A DNA stretch of 8,186 bases from an uncultured Moraxellaceae bacterium (GTDB lineage Bacteria; Pseudomonadota; Gammaproteobacteria; Pseudomonadales; Moraxellaceae). The notes under the pieces were generated by a model that made no database searches, was not told the origin of the DNA, and was given only the letters and a program-made list of their open reading frames with translations. The stretch is from the NCBI GenBank assembly GCA_937952925.1, contig CALFYA010000213.1, positions 1-8,186 of the forward strand. Direction: 5' to 3'. Below are positions 1 to 6,660 of this stretch, piece by piece. How positions within the stretch are numbered: position 1 is the stretch's first letter; each line of letters starts with the position of its first letter. The translations under genes were made by a program, and so were the position numbers.

Positions 1-80
1 ACAAAAGCAGCATCCACAATCTCGGTGCGCAGTTGTTGCCGATGTCGCTCGGCACGCGATAGGGGGGCTTGAGTGCTCAT
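1..80 (-). CDS. TetR/AcrR-family transcriptional regulator, N-terminal fragment
   Basis: The minus strand reads from an ATG at 80 into the window edge with 26 complete codons. The peptide begins MSTQAPLSRAERHRQQ and continues with a LRTEIVDAAF segment. That pattern, a basic stretch followed by I-x-D/E-A-A-F, is what opens helix 1 of the TetR DNA-binding domain. TetR-family proteins are dimeric repressors released by small ligands, and many sit divergent from the enzyme gene they control. Here the neighbour is an SDR oxidoreductase, so local regulation of that gene and of itself is a reasonable inference. No Shine-Dalgarno sequence is visible before the ATG. A TATGAT hexamer (minus strand, 92-87) lies so close that the mRNA could be nearly leaderless. 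The ligand-binding domain is outside the window, so the family call rests on 26 residues only. Confidence 0.6.
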   Translation of the reverse strand, partial: MSTQAPLSRAERHRQQLRTEIVDAAF

Positions 81-127
81 GGCCAAATCATACGCGAAGC
101 CAGACCAAAAACGAACTTTTCGGCCTT

Positions 128-160
128 TGACAAGTCATTCCGTTAGTGACAAGTTATTCC
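128..160. promoter_or_regulatory. Tandem palindromic repeats, candidate TetR operator
   Basis: Two 14-bp copies, TGACAAGTCATTCC (128-141) and TGACAAGTTATTCC (147-160), differ at one base and are spaced 19 bp start to start. The first copy contains a perfect inverted repeat, TGAC-AA-GTCA, and the second the near-perfect TGAC-AA-GTTA. The first overlaps a TTGACA hexamer (127-132) that could be a -35 element for the SDR gene, although no good -10 follows at 16-18 bp. Position between a TetR-like gene and its divergent neighbour, dyad symmetry and duplication all suggest a repressor binding site. The sequence and symmetry are seen directly; the binding role is inference. Confidence 0.5.
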
Positions 161-221
161 AAAACCCTACCGAACGCTGCTCAACGGCCGAGGTATCTCG
201 CAAATTTAAGACAGGATAAAC

Positions 222-1052
222 ATGATGAATCTACAAGGTCGTGTCGTGGCGATTACTGGCGCAGGTCGTGGGATTGGCTTGGCCACCGCCAAAGCCTTGA
301 TTGCACAAGGTGCCAAGGTGTGTATTGGTGATATTGATCTGGAGGTGGCAAAACAGGCCGCCGCACAAATTGGTGCGGTGGCCTGTCATGTCGATGTGCG
401 TGATCGTGCGTCAGTACAAGCGTTTGTTGATGCTGCTGAAGCACAGCTCGGCACGCTCGATGTGATGATCAACAATGCGGGCATTATGCCGATGGGTTAT
501 TTTTTGGATGAAGACCCTGCCCTTGCCGACACCCAAATCGACATCAATTTTCGTGGGGTGATTCATGGCATGCAAGCCGCCCTCCCGCGTATGTTGGCGC
601 GTGGTCGTGGCCATATCATCAATACCGCATCGCTTGCTGGGCGCTTTGCCCTCCCTGGTGCGGCGATTTATAGCGGCACCAAATTTGCGGTGGTGGGGAT
701 GACTGAAGCCGTTGCCGGAGAGTACCGTGATTCGGGCGTACACTTTACTGCGATTATGCCCTCTAAAGTCTTGACTGAACTCACTTCTGGTACAGATCAG
801 GCCAGCCGTGGCTTACCTGCGGTCACCCCTGAGCAAGTCGCTGCTGCTATCGTGGGTGCGATACATAAACCGCGTTTGTTTGTGGCTGTTCCTGAATATC
901 TTAATTGGGTACAAGCCGCTTATAACGCCGCGCCCAATCCCCTACAAACAGGGATCAGACGACTCGTTGGAGACAACCGAATTTTGACCCAGCTTGATCA
1001 TGGCGCTCATGCGGGCTATGACTCACGGATTAAAGGTTTAATGACTCGCTAA
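222..1052 (+). CDS. SDR family NAD(P)-dependent oxidoreductase
   Basis: A classical short-chain dehydrogenase/reductase of 276 residues, presumably a soluble cytoplasmic enzyme that oxidises or reduces an alcohol or carbonyl substrate. The Rossmann glycine motif TGAGRGIG is at residues 12-19, NNAG at 84-87, the catalytic serine at 137 (NTASLAG) and the Tyr-x3-Lys pair at Y150 and K154 (YSGTK). An aspartate at residue 37, just after the second beta strand, suggests NAD(H) rather than NADP(H). The segment after about residue 185, which shapes the substrate pocket, is not one I can assign, so the substrate is unknown. AGGA at 213-216 lies 5 nt from the ATG at 222 and 8 nt from a second ATG at 225, so translation may begin at 225. 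The gene is intact and ends directly at a bidirectional terminator. The probable TetR gene beside it is the likely regulator. Confidence 0.9.
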   Translation: MMNLQGRVVAITGAGRGIGLATAKALIAQGAKVCIGDIDLEVAKQAAAQIGAVACHVDVRDRASVQAFVDAAEAQLGTLDVMINNAGIMPMGYFLDEDPALADTQIDINFRGVIHGMQAALPRMLARGRGHIINTASLAGRFALPGAAIYSGTKFAVVGMTEAVAGEYRDSGVHFTAIMPSKVLTELTSGTDQASRGLPAVTPEQVAAAIVGAIHKPRLFVAVPEYLNWVQAAYNAAPNPLQTGIRRLVGDNRILTQLDHGAHAGYDSRIKGLMTR

Positions 1053-1053
1053 A

Positions 1054-1081
1054 AAAAACCGCCTGCAAGCAGACGGTTTTT
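1054..1081. terminator. Bidirectional intrinsic terminator between the SDR gene and rbfA
   Basis: An A-run, a CCGCCTG / CAGACGG stem with a short CAAG loop, and a T-run lie between two convergent genes. The stem pairs 1054-1065 with 1070-1081 and has one C-A mismatch in the plus-strand RNA. In the minus-strand RNA that position becomes a U-G wobble, so the hairpin should be stronger for the rimP-nusA-infB-rbfA transcript. Both directions end in a U-tract. It starts 2 nt after the SDR stop and ends 19 nt past the rbfA stop. Confidence 0.85.
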
Positions 1082-1099
1082 GATCTCACATCCGATCCA

Positions 1100-1498
1100 T
1101 CATGATGGATCAGGCTGATCGGTTTCGGGACTCACATCCGACATGGCCTTGCTGATCAATTGGGTCATGTAGTTGCCATGCGCGGTCACTGTATCGTAGT
1201 GAAAGCGCAAGCGTGGGGTAAAACGGGTTTTAATCCGTCTGCCCAACTCTGCACGCAAAAACCCTGCCGCACCACGCAACACCTCAAGGCTGGCGTGATG
1301 TGCGGTTTCGGTTTGATCATCGCCAAGCTCACGTCCCATCACGGTGACGTAAATATCGGCGTAGCCCAAATCCGGACTGATTTTGACGCTCGAGATGGTG
1401 ACCAGACCACCCAAACGGGGGTCTTTGATCTCCATCCGAATCAGATCAGCCAGCTCACGCTGAACCTGATCTGCCATCCGTTTGAGGCGTTGACTCAT
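1100..1498 (-). CDS. rbfA: 30S ribosome-binding factor A
   Basis: RbfA is a small KH-like-fold protein that binds the 30S subunit near the 5' end of 16S rRNA and aids late maturation, especially in the cold. At 132 residues this copy has the usual length. Recognisable family segments are RLKRMADQVQRELADLI (4-20), KDPRLGGLVTISSVKISPDL (25-44), the strand and turn ADIYVTVMG (47-55) and RIKTRFTPRLRFHYD (88-102). The last residues, after about 118, are acidic and proline-containing and probably disordered. A GAGGAG Shine-Dalgarno sequence (1512-1507) sits 8 nt before the ATG. The gene begins 21 nt after the infB stop, so it is cotranscribed and probably translationally linked to infB. It is the last gene of the operon here. 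No truB, rpsO or pnp follows, unlike the E. coli arrangement. Its stop codon lies inside a perfect 18-bp palindrome (1094-1111). Confidence 0.95.
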   Translation of the reverse strand: MSQRLKRMADQVQRELADLIRMEIKDPRLGGLVTISSVKISPDLGYADIYVTVMGRELGDDQTETAHHASLEVLRGAAGFLRAELGRRIKTRFTPRLRFHYDTVTAHGNYMTQLISKAMSDVSPETDQPDPS

Positions 1499-1519
1499 CG
1501 TCCACTCTCCTCACCCCAA

Positions 1520-4237
1520 TTACAGGGTGCGTTTGATTTCTTGGACTTCATAAACCTCGATATGATCGAGTTCTTTGATGTCGTTGTAGCCTTTGACCGC
1601 CAAACCACACTCAATGCCTGCACGCACGTCGTTGACATCGTCTTTGTGACGACGCAGCGATTCCAATTCACCTTGGAACACTACAATGCCATCACGCAAC
1701 ACGCGGATCGGACGGTTACGATAAATCGTGCCTTCCATCACCATACAACCGGCAGCAGCACCAAAGCGGCTTGAACGGAATACCTGACGGACTTGCGCCA
1801 CACCCAAGATGTTTTCACGGTGCTCAGGTGCAAGCATGCCACTCATGGCCGCTTTCACATCATCAATCAGCTCATAAATGACGCTGTAATAACGCAAATC
1901 GACGCCATCTTGATCACACTTCTGACGCGCTGCGGTATCAGCACGCACGTTGAAGCCGAGCAACACGGCATTGGTCGATTCGGCCAAGCTCACGTCAGAT
2001 TCGGTGATCGCACCGACGCCTGAGCCAATCACGCGCACATGCACGTCATCGACGGAGAGGTCGTTGAGTGCACTGCTGAGGGCTTCGAGTGAACCACGCA
2101 CATCGGTTTTGAGAACGATGTTGACGGTGGGAACGTCTTTTTTGCCCATCTGCGCGAAAATATTTTCCAGACGCATACCAGCTTGACGTTCCAGACGCTT
2201 TTGACGCTCACGGGTGGCACGGAATTCAGCCACTTCACGGGCTTTCTTCTCGTCGGACACCACCAAGAATTCGTCGCCTGCGTTGGGCGCATCGGGCAGA
2301 CCCAAAATTTCGACCGGAATCGATGGGCCTGCGGTCTTGATCGGTTTGCCAGTTTCGTCGTTCATGGCGCGGACGCGACCATAGAACTCACCGGCCAATA
2401 CCAAATCACCCACATTGAGCGTGCCTTTTTGTACCAACAAGCTCGCGACTGCACCACGACCTTTGTCGATACGGGCTTCAACCACCACGCCTTGTGCTGC
2501 GCCTTCGTCGGAAGCGGTCAACTCCATCAGTTCAGCTTGGATGCTGATCAAATCGAGCAACTCATCGACACCCATCCCTGTTTTGGCAGAGATTTTGGCC
2601 ACAGGCGTGTCACCGCCCCACAGCTCGGTGTTGACACCTTTGACCGCCAACTCATTGAGCACACGATCAGGATCGGCGGACTCTTTGTCCATTTTGTTGA
2701 CGGCGATGATGATCGGGGTGCCCGCGGCACGCGCATGATCAATCGCTTCAGCGGTCTGTGGCATCACGCCGTCGTCGGCAGCCACCACAATCACCACGAT
2801 ATCGGTGGCTTTGGCACCACGCGCACGCATCGAGGTAAACGCGGCGTGACCGGGTGTATCCAAGAAGGTGATGACGCCTTTTTCGGTTTCGACGTGATAC
2901 GCACCGATATGCTGAGTAATGCCACCGGCTTCGCCTGCGGCAACTTTGGCACGACGGATGTAGTCGAGCAGCGAGGTTTTACCATGGTCAACGTGACCCA
3001 TGATGGTGACCACCGGCGGACGGGTCTTCTCGTCGCCACGATCTTTGCCCGCCGCTTCGATCAGGTTGTCTTCAACCGCAGTGTCACTGACCAAAATCGG
3101 GTTGTGACCCAATTCTTCGACCACCAACGCCGCAGTGGCTTGATCAATCGACTGGCTGTCGCGGACGACTTCACCCATTTTCATCAAGGTTTTGATGACT
3201 TCACGGGCTTTGACCGCCATTTTTTGCGCCAAATCAGACACCACAATCGTTTCACCGATTTGCACGTCATAGATTTGTTTTTCAACGGGCTTTTCAAAAC
3301 CATGCTTGTTGGCTTGGCTGGATTTCAACCCTTTGTGGCTCGGGCGAATGGTCTGCTCTTCTTGACCACGACGACCACCACGACCGCCTTTGCCCGAACG
3401 CGAGTTGGTCGAGCCGGTAGAAACACCACGCTTGATTTCGCGGTTTTCTTTCTCAAACGACTCTTCGTAGGCACGACCGACCAGACCGCGTGCGAGTGGT
3501 GAGTTGTCTTCGACTTCACGCGCAGGTTCTTCGCCATTGGCATACTTGGTGGCCATTTGACGCATTTTTTCCAGCGTGCGCTGTTGCGCTTCTTCCGCTG
3601 CGGCGCGACGTGCTGCTTCTTCCACCGATTTGAGACGTGCTTCTTCAGCTTCCCGCGCTTTGCGTTGTTCTGGCGTCTCTTTGTCTTTTTTGCTCGGCTG
3701 TGGCTTCACTTCTTTGGTGGGGCGCTTTTTCATCACCACCGTCGAGTTGACGCCTGCTTCAGCTTTGGCTGGCGAATGCTGGGCACGCATTGCATCAAGC
3801 GTGGCTTGCTGCTTGGCGTCCGCTTCGGCACGCGCCTTTTCTTTGGCTTCGTTTTCGGCCTTTTGACGGGCGATCATGTCGGCACGTGCTTTGGCTTCAG
3901 CATCGGCTTTGGCGCGTGCTTCTGCCGCGATGCTGGCAGCATCAGGCTTGGCAAACGTTTGACGCTTACGCACTTCGACATTGATGGTCTTGGCTTTGCC
4001 ATTGGTACTCGCCACTTTGGCGGTACTGGTGGTTTTGCGGGTCAAGGTAATCCGGCTGTCAGCAACTTGCTGGCCATGACTACGCTTGAGGGATTCGACC
4101 AATTGACTTTGTTGGCTTTCGCTCACCAAATCGCTGGCTGTCCGTTGGGGCAGCCCTGCATCAGCAAGTTGCTCCAGCAGCTTTTCGACCGGTTTTTGCA
4201 CCATCTGTGCCAATTCTTTAACGGTTTTTTCTGCCAT
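1520..4237 (-). CDS. infB: Translation initiation factor IF-2
   Basis: IF2 is the GTPase that brings formyl-Met initiator tRNA to the 30S subunit and promotes 50S joining. The 905-residue protein is full length for a gammaproteobacterial IF2. An IF2_N helical domain occupies about 1-55. A long Ala/Glu/Lys-rich charged linker follows (about 100-235), then a Gly/Arg patch (SGKGGRGGRRG, 281-291) and a second IF2_N domain (about 318-380). The G domain shows G1 GHVDHGKT (414-421), G2 GGITQH (438-443), G3 DTPGH (460-464), G4 NKMD (514-517) and G5 SAK (550-552). Domains II, III and the C-terminal fMet-tRNA-binding domain complete it (about 580-905). The start lies 13 nt after the nusA stop, with GGGG (4250-4247) as a modest ribosome binding site. 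Shorter internal-start isoforms are known in E. coli, but I cannot identify such starts here. The gene for the initiator tRNA lies at the head of the same cluster. Confidence 0.98.
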   Translation of the reverse strand: MAEKTVKELAQMVQKPVEKLLEQLADAGLPQRTASDLVSESQQSQLVESLKRSHGQQVADSRITLTRKTTSTAKVASTNGKAKTINVEVRKRQTFAKPDAASIAAEARAKADAEAKARADMIARQKAENEAKEKARAEADAKQQATLDAMRAQHSPAKAEAGVNSTVVMKKRPTKEVKPQPSKKDKETPEQRKAREAEEARLKSVEEAARRAAAEEAQQRTLEKMRQMATKYANGEEPAREVEDNSPLARGLVGRAYEESFEKENREIKRGVSTGSTNSRSGKGGRGGRRGQEEQTIRPSHKGLKSSQANKHGFEKPVEKQIYDVQIGETIVVSDLAQKMAVKAREVIKTLMKMGEVVRDSQSIDQATAALVVEELGHNPILVSDTAVEDNLIEAAGKDRGDEKTRPPVVTIMGHVDHGKTSLLDYIRRAKVAAGEAGGITQHIGAYHVETEKGVITFLDTPGHAAFTSMRARGAKATDIVVIVVAADDGVMPQTAEAIDHARAAGTPIIIAVNKMDKESADPDRVLNELAVKGVNTELWGGDTPVAKISAKTGMGVDELLDLISIQAELMELTASDEGAAQGVVVEARIDKGRGAVASLLVQKGTLNVGDLVLAGEFYGRVRAMNDETGKPIKTAGPSIPVEILGLPDAPNAGDEFLVVSDEKKAREVAEFRATRERQKRLERQAGMRLENIFAQMGKKDVPTVNIVLKTDVRGSLEALSSALNDLSVDDVHVRVIGSGVGAITESDVSLAESTNAVLLGFNVRADTAARQKCDQDGVDLRYYSVIYELIDDVKAAMSGMLAPEHRENILGVAQVRQVFRSSRFGAAAGCMVMEGTIYRNRPIRVLRDGIVVFQGELESLRRHKDDVNDVRAGIECGLAVKGYNDIKELDHIEVYEVQEIKRTL

Positions 4238-4250
4238 GCGCTGCTACCCC

Positions 4251-5729
4251 TTAGTTAAACCATGTTTCGCGCGCCTTCATGATAAGACGGCCCGCAGTCT
4301 GTGCATCGAGATCTTCGATGTCAGCAAGATCATCAATGGCTTGGTCAGCAAGATCATCCACGGTGATAATACCGCGTGCTGCCAAGGCAAACGCCACTTC
4401 ACGGCTCATGCCATCAAGTGCCAACAATTCATCACTTGGATCTTGAATGCTTTCTTGTTGCAGCAAGGCATCCGCAAGTGCCACTTCTTTGGCACGGGCT
4501 TGCAGCAATTCGACCATGTCAGGAGCCAAACCAATTTCATCAAAGGTTTCGGCGGGCACATACGCCACTTCTTCAAGTGAGGTAAAGCCCATTTCAAACA
4601 ATGCCACCGACAGCTCCGGATCCAAATCCAAACGCTGGGTAAACATATCAACATATTGTTGCGCTTCGTTGGCTTGACGGGCGCGATACTCGTCTTCGAG
4701 CATCATGTCGAGCTTGTAGCCGGTCAACTCCGACGCCAAACGTACGTTTTGGCCTTGGGTGCCAATCGCACGGGCGAGTTGGTCGCTGGCGGCAAAAATA
4801 ATGTCGGCGCTCTTGGCGTCTTCATCAAGCACAATGCCGGAGACGTCGGCTGGCTCAAGCGCACTGGCGATGTACTGCGCGTGATCGTCTGACCAGACCA
4901 CCACGTCAATCCGCTCGCCATTAAGCTCTTGCTGTACCGCTTGAATCCGTGTGCCACGCATGCCGATACACGCGCCCACTGGATCAATTCGGTGATCGTT
5001 GGTTTTCACCGCAATCTTGGCACGCACACCCGGTTGACGGGCAGCACCTTTGATTTCGATGATTTCTTCAGCAATCTCAGGCACTTCTTTTTTCATCAGT
5101 GCCATCAGCATTTCGGGACGCGCTCGCGACAGCAGCAGCTGTGCCCCACGGCCTTCACGATTCACTGCAAACAAAATTGCATTGATCCGTTGCTTCACGC
5201 GCAATTGCTCTTTGGGCAGCATTTCATCGCGTGCCAAATAGCCTTCGGCGTTGTCGCCCAAATCGATGATAAAGCCATCTTTGGTTTGTTTTTTCACTTC
5301 ACCATAGATCAGCTCACCCACACGTGGCGCGTAGGCATCCGCCACCAACGCACGCTCAGCTTCGCGGATCTTTTGCACAATCACTTGCTTGGCAATTTGC
5401 GCGGCAATCCGACCAAACTCGATGGAGGGAATTTGCTGCTCACGAATATCACCAATGCTCCACACGTCATTATCGACATCGGTAATGGCGTCTTGGCAGG
5501 CGGGCATTTCGTGATCTTCATCGGCCACCACCGTCCACTGACGGAAGGTGTCGTAATCGCCAGTCTTGCGATTGATGCTGACGCGCAGTTGCACTTCATC
5601 ATCGTGCTCATAAAATTTCTTTTTGGTCGCTGCCACCAAGGCTTGCTCTAGCGCAGTAAAAATCGCTTCGCGGCTGACGCCCTTTTCGTTACTGACGGTT
5701 TCGACCACAGTCAGAATTTCGCGACTCAT
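4251..5729 (-). CDS. nusA: Transcription termination/antitermination protein NusA
   Basis: NusA binds RNA polymerase and nascent RNA and modulates pausing, intrinsic termination and antitermination. The 492-residue protein has the N-terminal RNAP-binding domain (about 1-125) and an S1 domain (about 135-200, RVGELIYGEV onward). Two KH domains follow, with GxxG loops GMRG (256-259) and GTQG (323-326). Two helix-hairpin-helix acidic repeats (about 365-420 and 440-490) form the C-terminus, as in E. coli-type NusA. The frame is open further upstream to 5837, but that would overlap rimP. The start at 5729 is chosen because MSREILTVVETVSNEKGVSR is the conserved N-terminus and a good Shine-Dalgarno sequence precedes it. 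The gene is 40 nt downstream of rimP and 13 nt upstream of infB. In E. coli NusA represses its own operon, and the terminators upstream of rimP here would be natural targets; that is inference. Confidence 0.97.
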   Translation of the reverse strand: MSREILTVVETVSNEKGVSREAIFTALEQALVAATKKKFYEHDDEVQLRVSINRKTGDYDTFRQWTVVADEDHEMPACQDAITDVDNDVWSIGDIREQQIPSIEFGRIAAQIAKQVIVQKIREAERALVADAYAPRVGELIYGEVKKQTKDGFIIDLGDNAEGYLARDEMLPKEQLRVKQRINAILFAVNREGRGAQLLLSRARPEMLMALMKKEVPEIAEEIIEIKGAARQPGVRAKIAVKTNDHRIDPVGACIGMRGTRIQAVQQELNGERIDVVVWSDDHAQYIASALEPADVSGIVLDEDAKSADIIFAASDQLARAIGTQGQNVRLASELTGYKLDMMLEDEYRARQANEAQQYVDMFTQRLDLDPELSVALFEMGFTSLEEVAYVPAETFDEIGLAPDMVELLQARAKEVALADALLQQESIQDPSDELLALDGMSREVAFALAARGIITVDDLADQAIDDLADIEDLDAQTAGRLIMKARETWFN

Positions 5730-5732
5730 ATT

Positions 5733-5740
5733 GTCACCTT
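5733..5740 (-). promoter_or_regulatory. Ribosome binding site fixing the nusA start
   Basis: AAAGGTGA on the minus strand lies 3 nt before the ATG at 5729, with its GGTGA core matching the anti-Shine-Dalgarno complement. It supports 5729 as the start over the in-frame upstream ATG codons at 5744, 5816 and 5837. The ATG at 5744 lies upstream of this site and cannot use it. The other two lie inside rimP. Confidence 0.7.
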
Positions 5741-5769
5741 TCATCCGGTTAAAACGAATCTGGGTTGGT

Positions 5770-6288
5770 CTACTCGTCCTGATAGACCAAATTTGCTTTG
5801 TCGAGGTTATCGCCATCGATCTCGAGCGCTTTGCCATCGACCACGATGGTCAAGCCTTGTGCGGTCAACTCCTGTAATACGCCGGTCATTTTGCGGCGGT
5901 TATCGACGGGTGCAATCAAACGCAAGGCAACGGTTTGCCCCACATAGGCTTGCATTTGTTCGAGGCTAAAAAATGGCCGATCCCAACCCGGTGAAGACAC
6001 CTCTAACGCATATTCACCGGCAATCGGATCATGCACATCGAGCACGCCGTTGACTTGGTGGGTGACGCGCACACAGTCGTTGACATCCACGCCACGACCG
6101 GTATTGTCGTCGTCTACATCAGGTTCAGGAGTGTCAGGGGCAGCAACGAGCGGCTTATCAATATAGATCCGCAACAAGGAACGACGGCCTTGTTGCAACA
6201 ATTCGATCCCCCACAGATCGACACCACACACGGCAACCGCAGGTGCAATGATCTCAAGCAGGGCTTGTACTTTGGCAGGTTGTTTCAT
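5770..6288 (-). CDS. rimP: Ribosome maturation factor RimP
   Basis: RimP binds free 30S subunits and helps assemble the S12/S5 region. This 172-residue copy carries LLRIYID (38-44), GVDVNDCVRVTHQVN (66-80), LDVHDPIAGEYALEVSSPG (83-101) with DRPFF (103-107), and the C-terminal SH3-like domain with NRRKMTGVL (130-138) and KANLV (164-168). It is about 20 residues longer than E. coli RimP. The extra length is mainly an acidic, proline-containing insert (about 48-63, including PDTPEPDVDDD) between IYID and GVDV, probably a flexible loop. The ATG at 6288 is the only sensible start because an in-frame TAA lies 9 nt upstream. No clear Shine-Dalgarno sequence precedes it, which is unusual beside nusA and rbfA and may mean translational coupling to a small overlapping reading frame (6254-6355). 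It is the first gene of the rimP-nusA-infB-rbfA operon. Confidence 0.95.
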   Translation of the reverse strand: MKQPAKVQALLEIIAPAVAVCGVDLWGIELLQQGRRSLLRIYIDKPLVAAPDTPEPDVDDDNTGRGVDVNDCVRVTHQVNGVLDVHDPIAGEYALEVSSPGWDRPFFSLEQMQAYVGQTVALRLIAPVDNRRKMTGVLQELTAQGLTIVVDGKALEIDGDNLDKANLVYQDE

Positions 6289-6355
6289 GGGCTGTCTTTA
6301 AACCGATCCATTCTTCAGGCCAATCAAACGGAAGTCCGCCTGATTTCCCGTTCAT
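6254..6355 (-). CDS. Possible leader peptide ORF overlapping the rimP start
   Basis: A 33-codon frame begins at an ATG at 6355, in the +1 frame relative to rimP, and ends at a TGA 32 nt inside rimP. An in-frame ATG 9 codons earlier (6382) would give 42 codons. The first 22 residues include the protein-like segment GLPFDWPEEWIGLKT. The rest is out-of-frame rimP sequence. No convincing Shine-Dalgarno sequence precedes either ATG, and an open frame this short arises easily by chance. It is listed because rimP itself lacks a good ribosome binding site, so overlap-dependent coupling is possible. I recognise no family for it. Confidence 0.2.
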   Translation of the reverse strand: MNGKSGGLPFDWPEEWIGLKTAHETTCQSTSPA

Positions 6356-6410
6356 GTCAGTGCTAAAGAAGCAGGAAAGCATTCCCCGGAAGATCGGGCG
6401 AACGTCAAAA

Positions 6411-6437
6411 CGAAAAATGGGCGTAATCGCCCATTTT
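6411..6437 (-). terminator. Intrinsic terminator or attenuator upstream of rimP (second of two)
   Basis: In the minus-strand RNA, AAAATGGGCG (6437-6428), loop ATTA and CGCCCATTTT (6423-6414) form a perfect 10-bp stem. The T-rich tail is TTTTTCGTTTT (6417-6407). It lies about 120 nt before the rimP start and about 50 nt after a first terminator. Because rimP-nusA-infB-rbfA lies downstream, it must either be read through or be bypassed by a promoter between it and rimP. A TTGACG hexamer (6408-6403) directly after the tail has no good -10 partner. Confidence 0.75.
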
Positions 6438-6485
6438 CAGATTGCAACACTGGAAGATTGAACGTCCCATGCGTCGCCATCGTGC

Positions 6486-6509
6486 AAAAAAGCCCACAAC
6501 TGTGGGCTT
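6486..6509 (-). terminator. Intrinsic terminator after tRNA-fMet (first of two)
   Basis: In the minus-strand RNA, AAGCCCACA (6509-6501), a GT loop and TGTGGGCTT (6498-6490) make a perfect 9-bp inverted repeat running into six T residues (6491-6486). It begins 11 nt past the CCA end of the initiator tRNA gene. It probably ends most tRNA transcripts and limits flow into rimP. Confidence 0.85.
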
Positions 6510-6520
6510 CCTTGAAAATA

Positions 6521-6597
<77 letters not shown>

Positions 6598-6611
6598 TCA
6601 ACAGGCCGAGA

Positions 6612-6640
6612 ATTGTAGGTCTCGCCAACCTTTTTGTCAA
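6612..6640 (-). promoter_or_regulatory. Sigma70 promoter for tRNA-fMet
   Basis: On the minus strand, TTGACA (6640-6635) is followed after exactly 17 bp by TACAAT (6617-6612), a full-consensus -35 and a 5-of-6 -10. The bases after the -10 are G/C-rich (TCTCGGCCTG), a discriminator type associated with stringent (ppGpp) control of stable RNA genes. Transcription would begin about 8 nt before the mature tRNA. This may also be the main promoter for rimP-nusA-infB-rbfA by readthrough. Confidence 0.85.
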
Positions 6641-6660
6641 GGATTATTTTCCTTGCTTCC

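Noticed and set aside
1160..1774. A 204-codon plus-strand frame antisense to rbfA and the 3' end of infB
   Set aside because: It spans two well-supported genes and the gap between them on the other strand. The product has no family resemblance.
3361..3400. A run of GACCACGAC-like triplets that looks like a repeat
   Set aside because: This is the coding sequence of the Gly/Arg patch of IF2 (SGKGGRGGRRG) and is too short and irregular to be a separate element.
2183..3502. A 439-codon open frame on the plus strand, antisense to infB
   Set aside because: It lies wholly within infB, whose frame encodes a complete IF2 with all GTPase motifs. The antisense product shows no recognisable domain and is rich in His, Phe, Arg and Thr, as expected for a codon-bias shadow.
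3557..4258. A 233-codon plus-strand frame with hydrophobic stretches, antisense to the start of infB
   Set aside because: Its Phe/Cys/Leu-rich product is the antisense of the Lys/Glu/Ala-rich IF2 linker, which creates false membrane-like segments. No ribosome binding site or promoter supports it.
4929..5651. A 240-codon plus-strand frame antisense to nusA
   Set aside because: It is the shadow of the conserved nusA S1/KH coding region, with no domain or initiation signal of its own.
5730..5837. A 36-residue N-terminal extension of NusA
   Set aside because: It would overlap rimP. The conserved NusA N-terminus and a good ribosome binding site both place the start at 5729.
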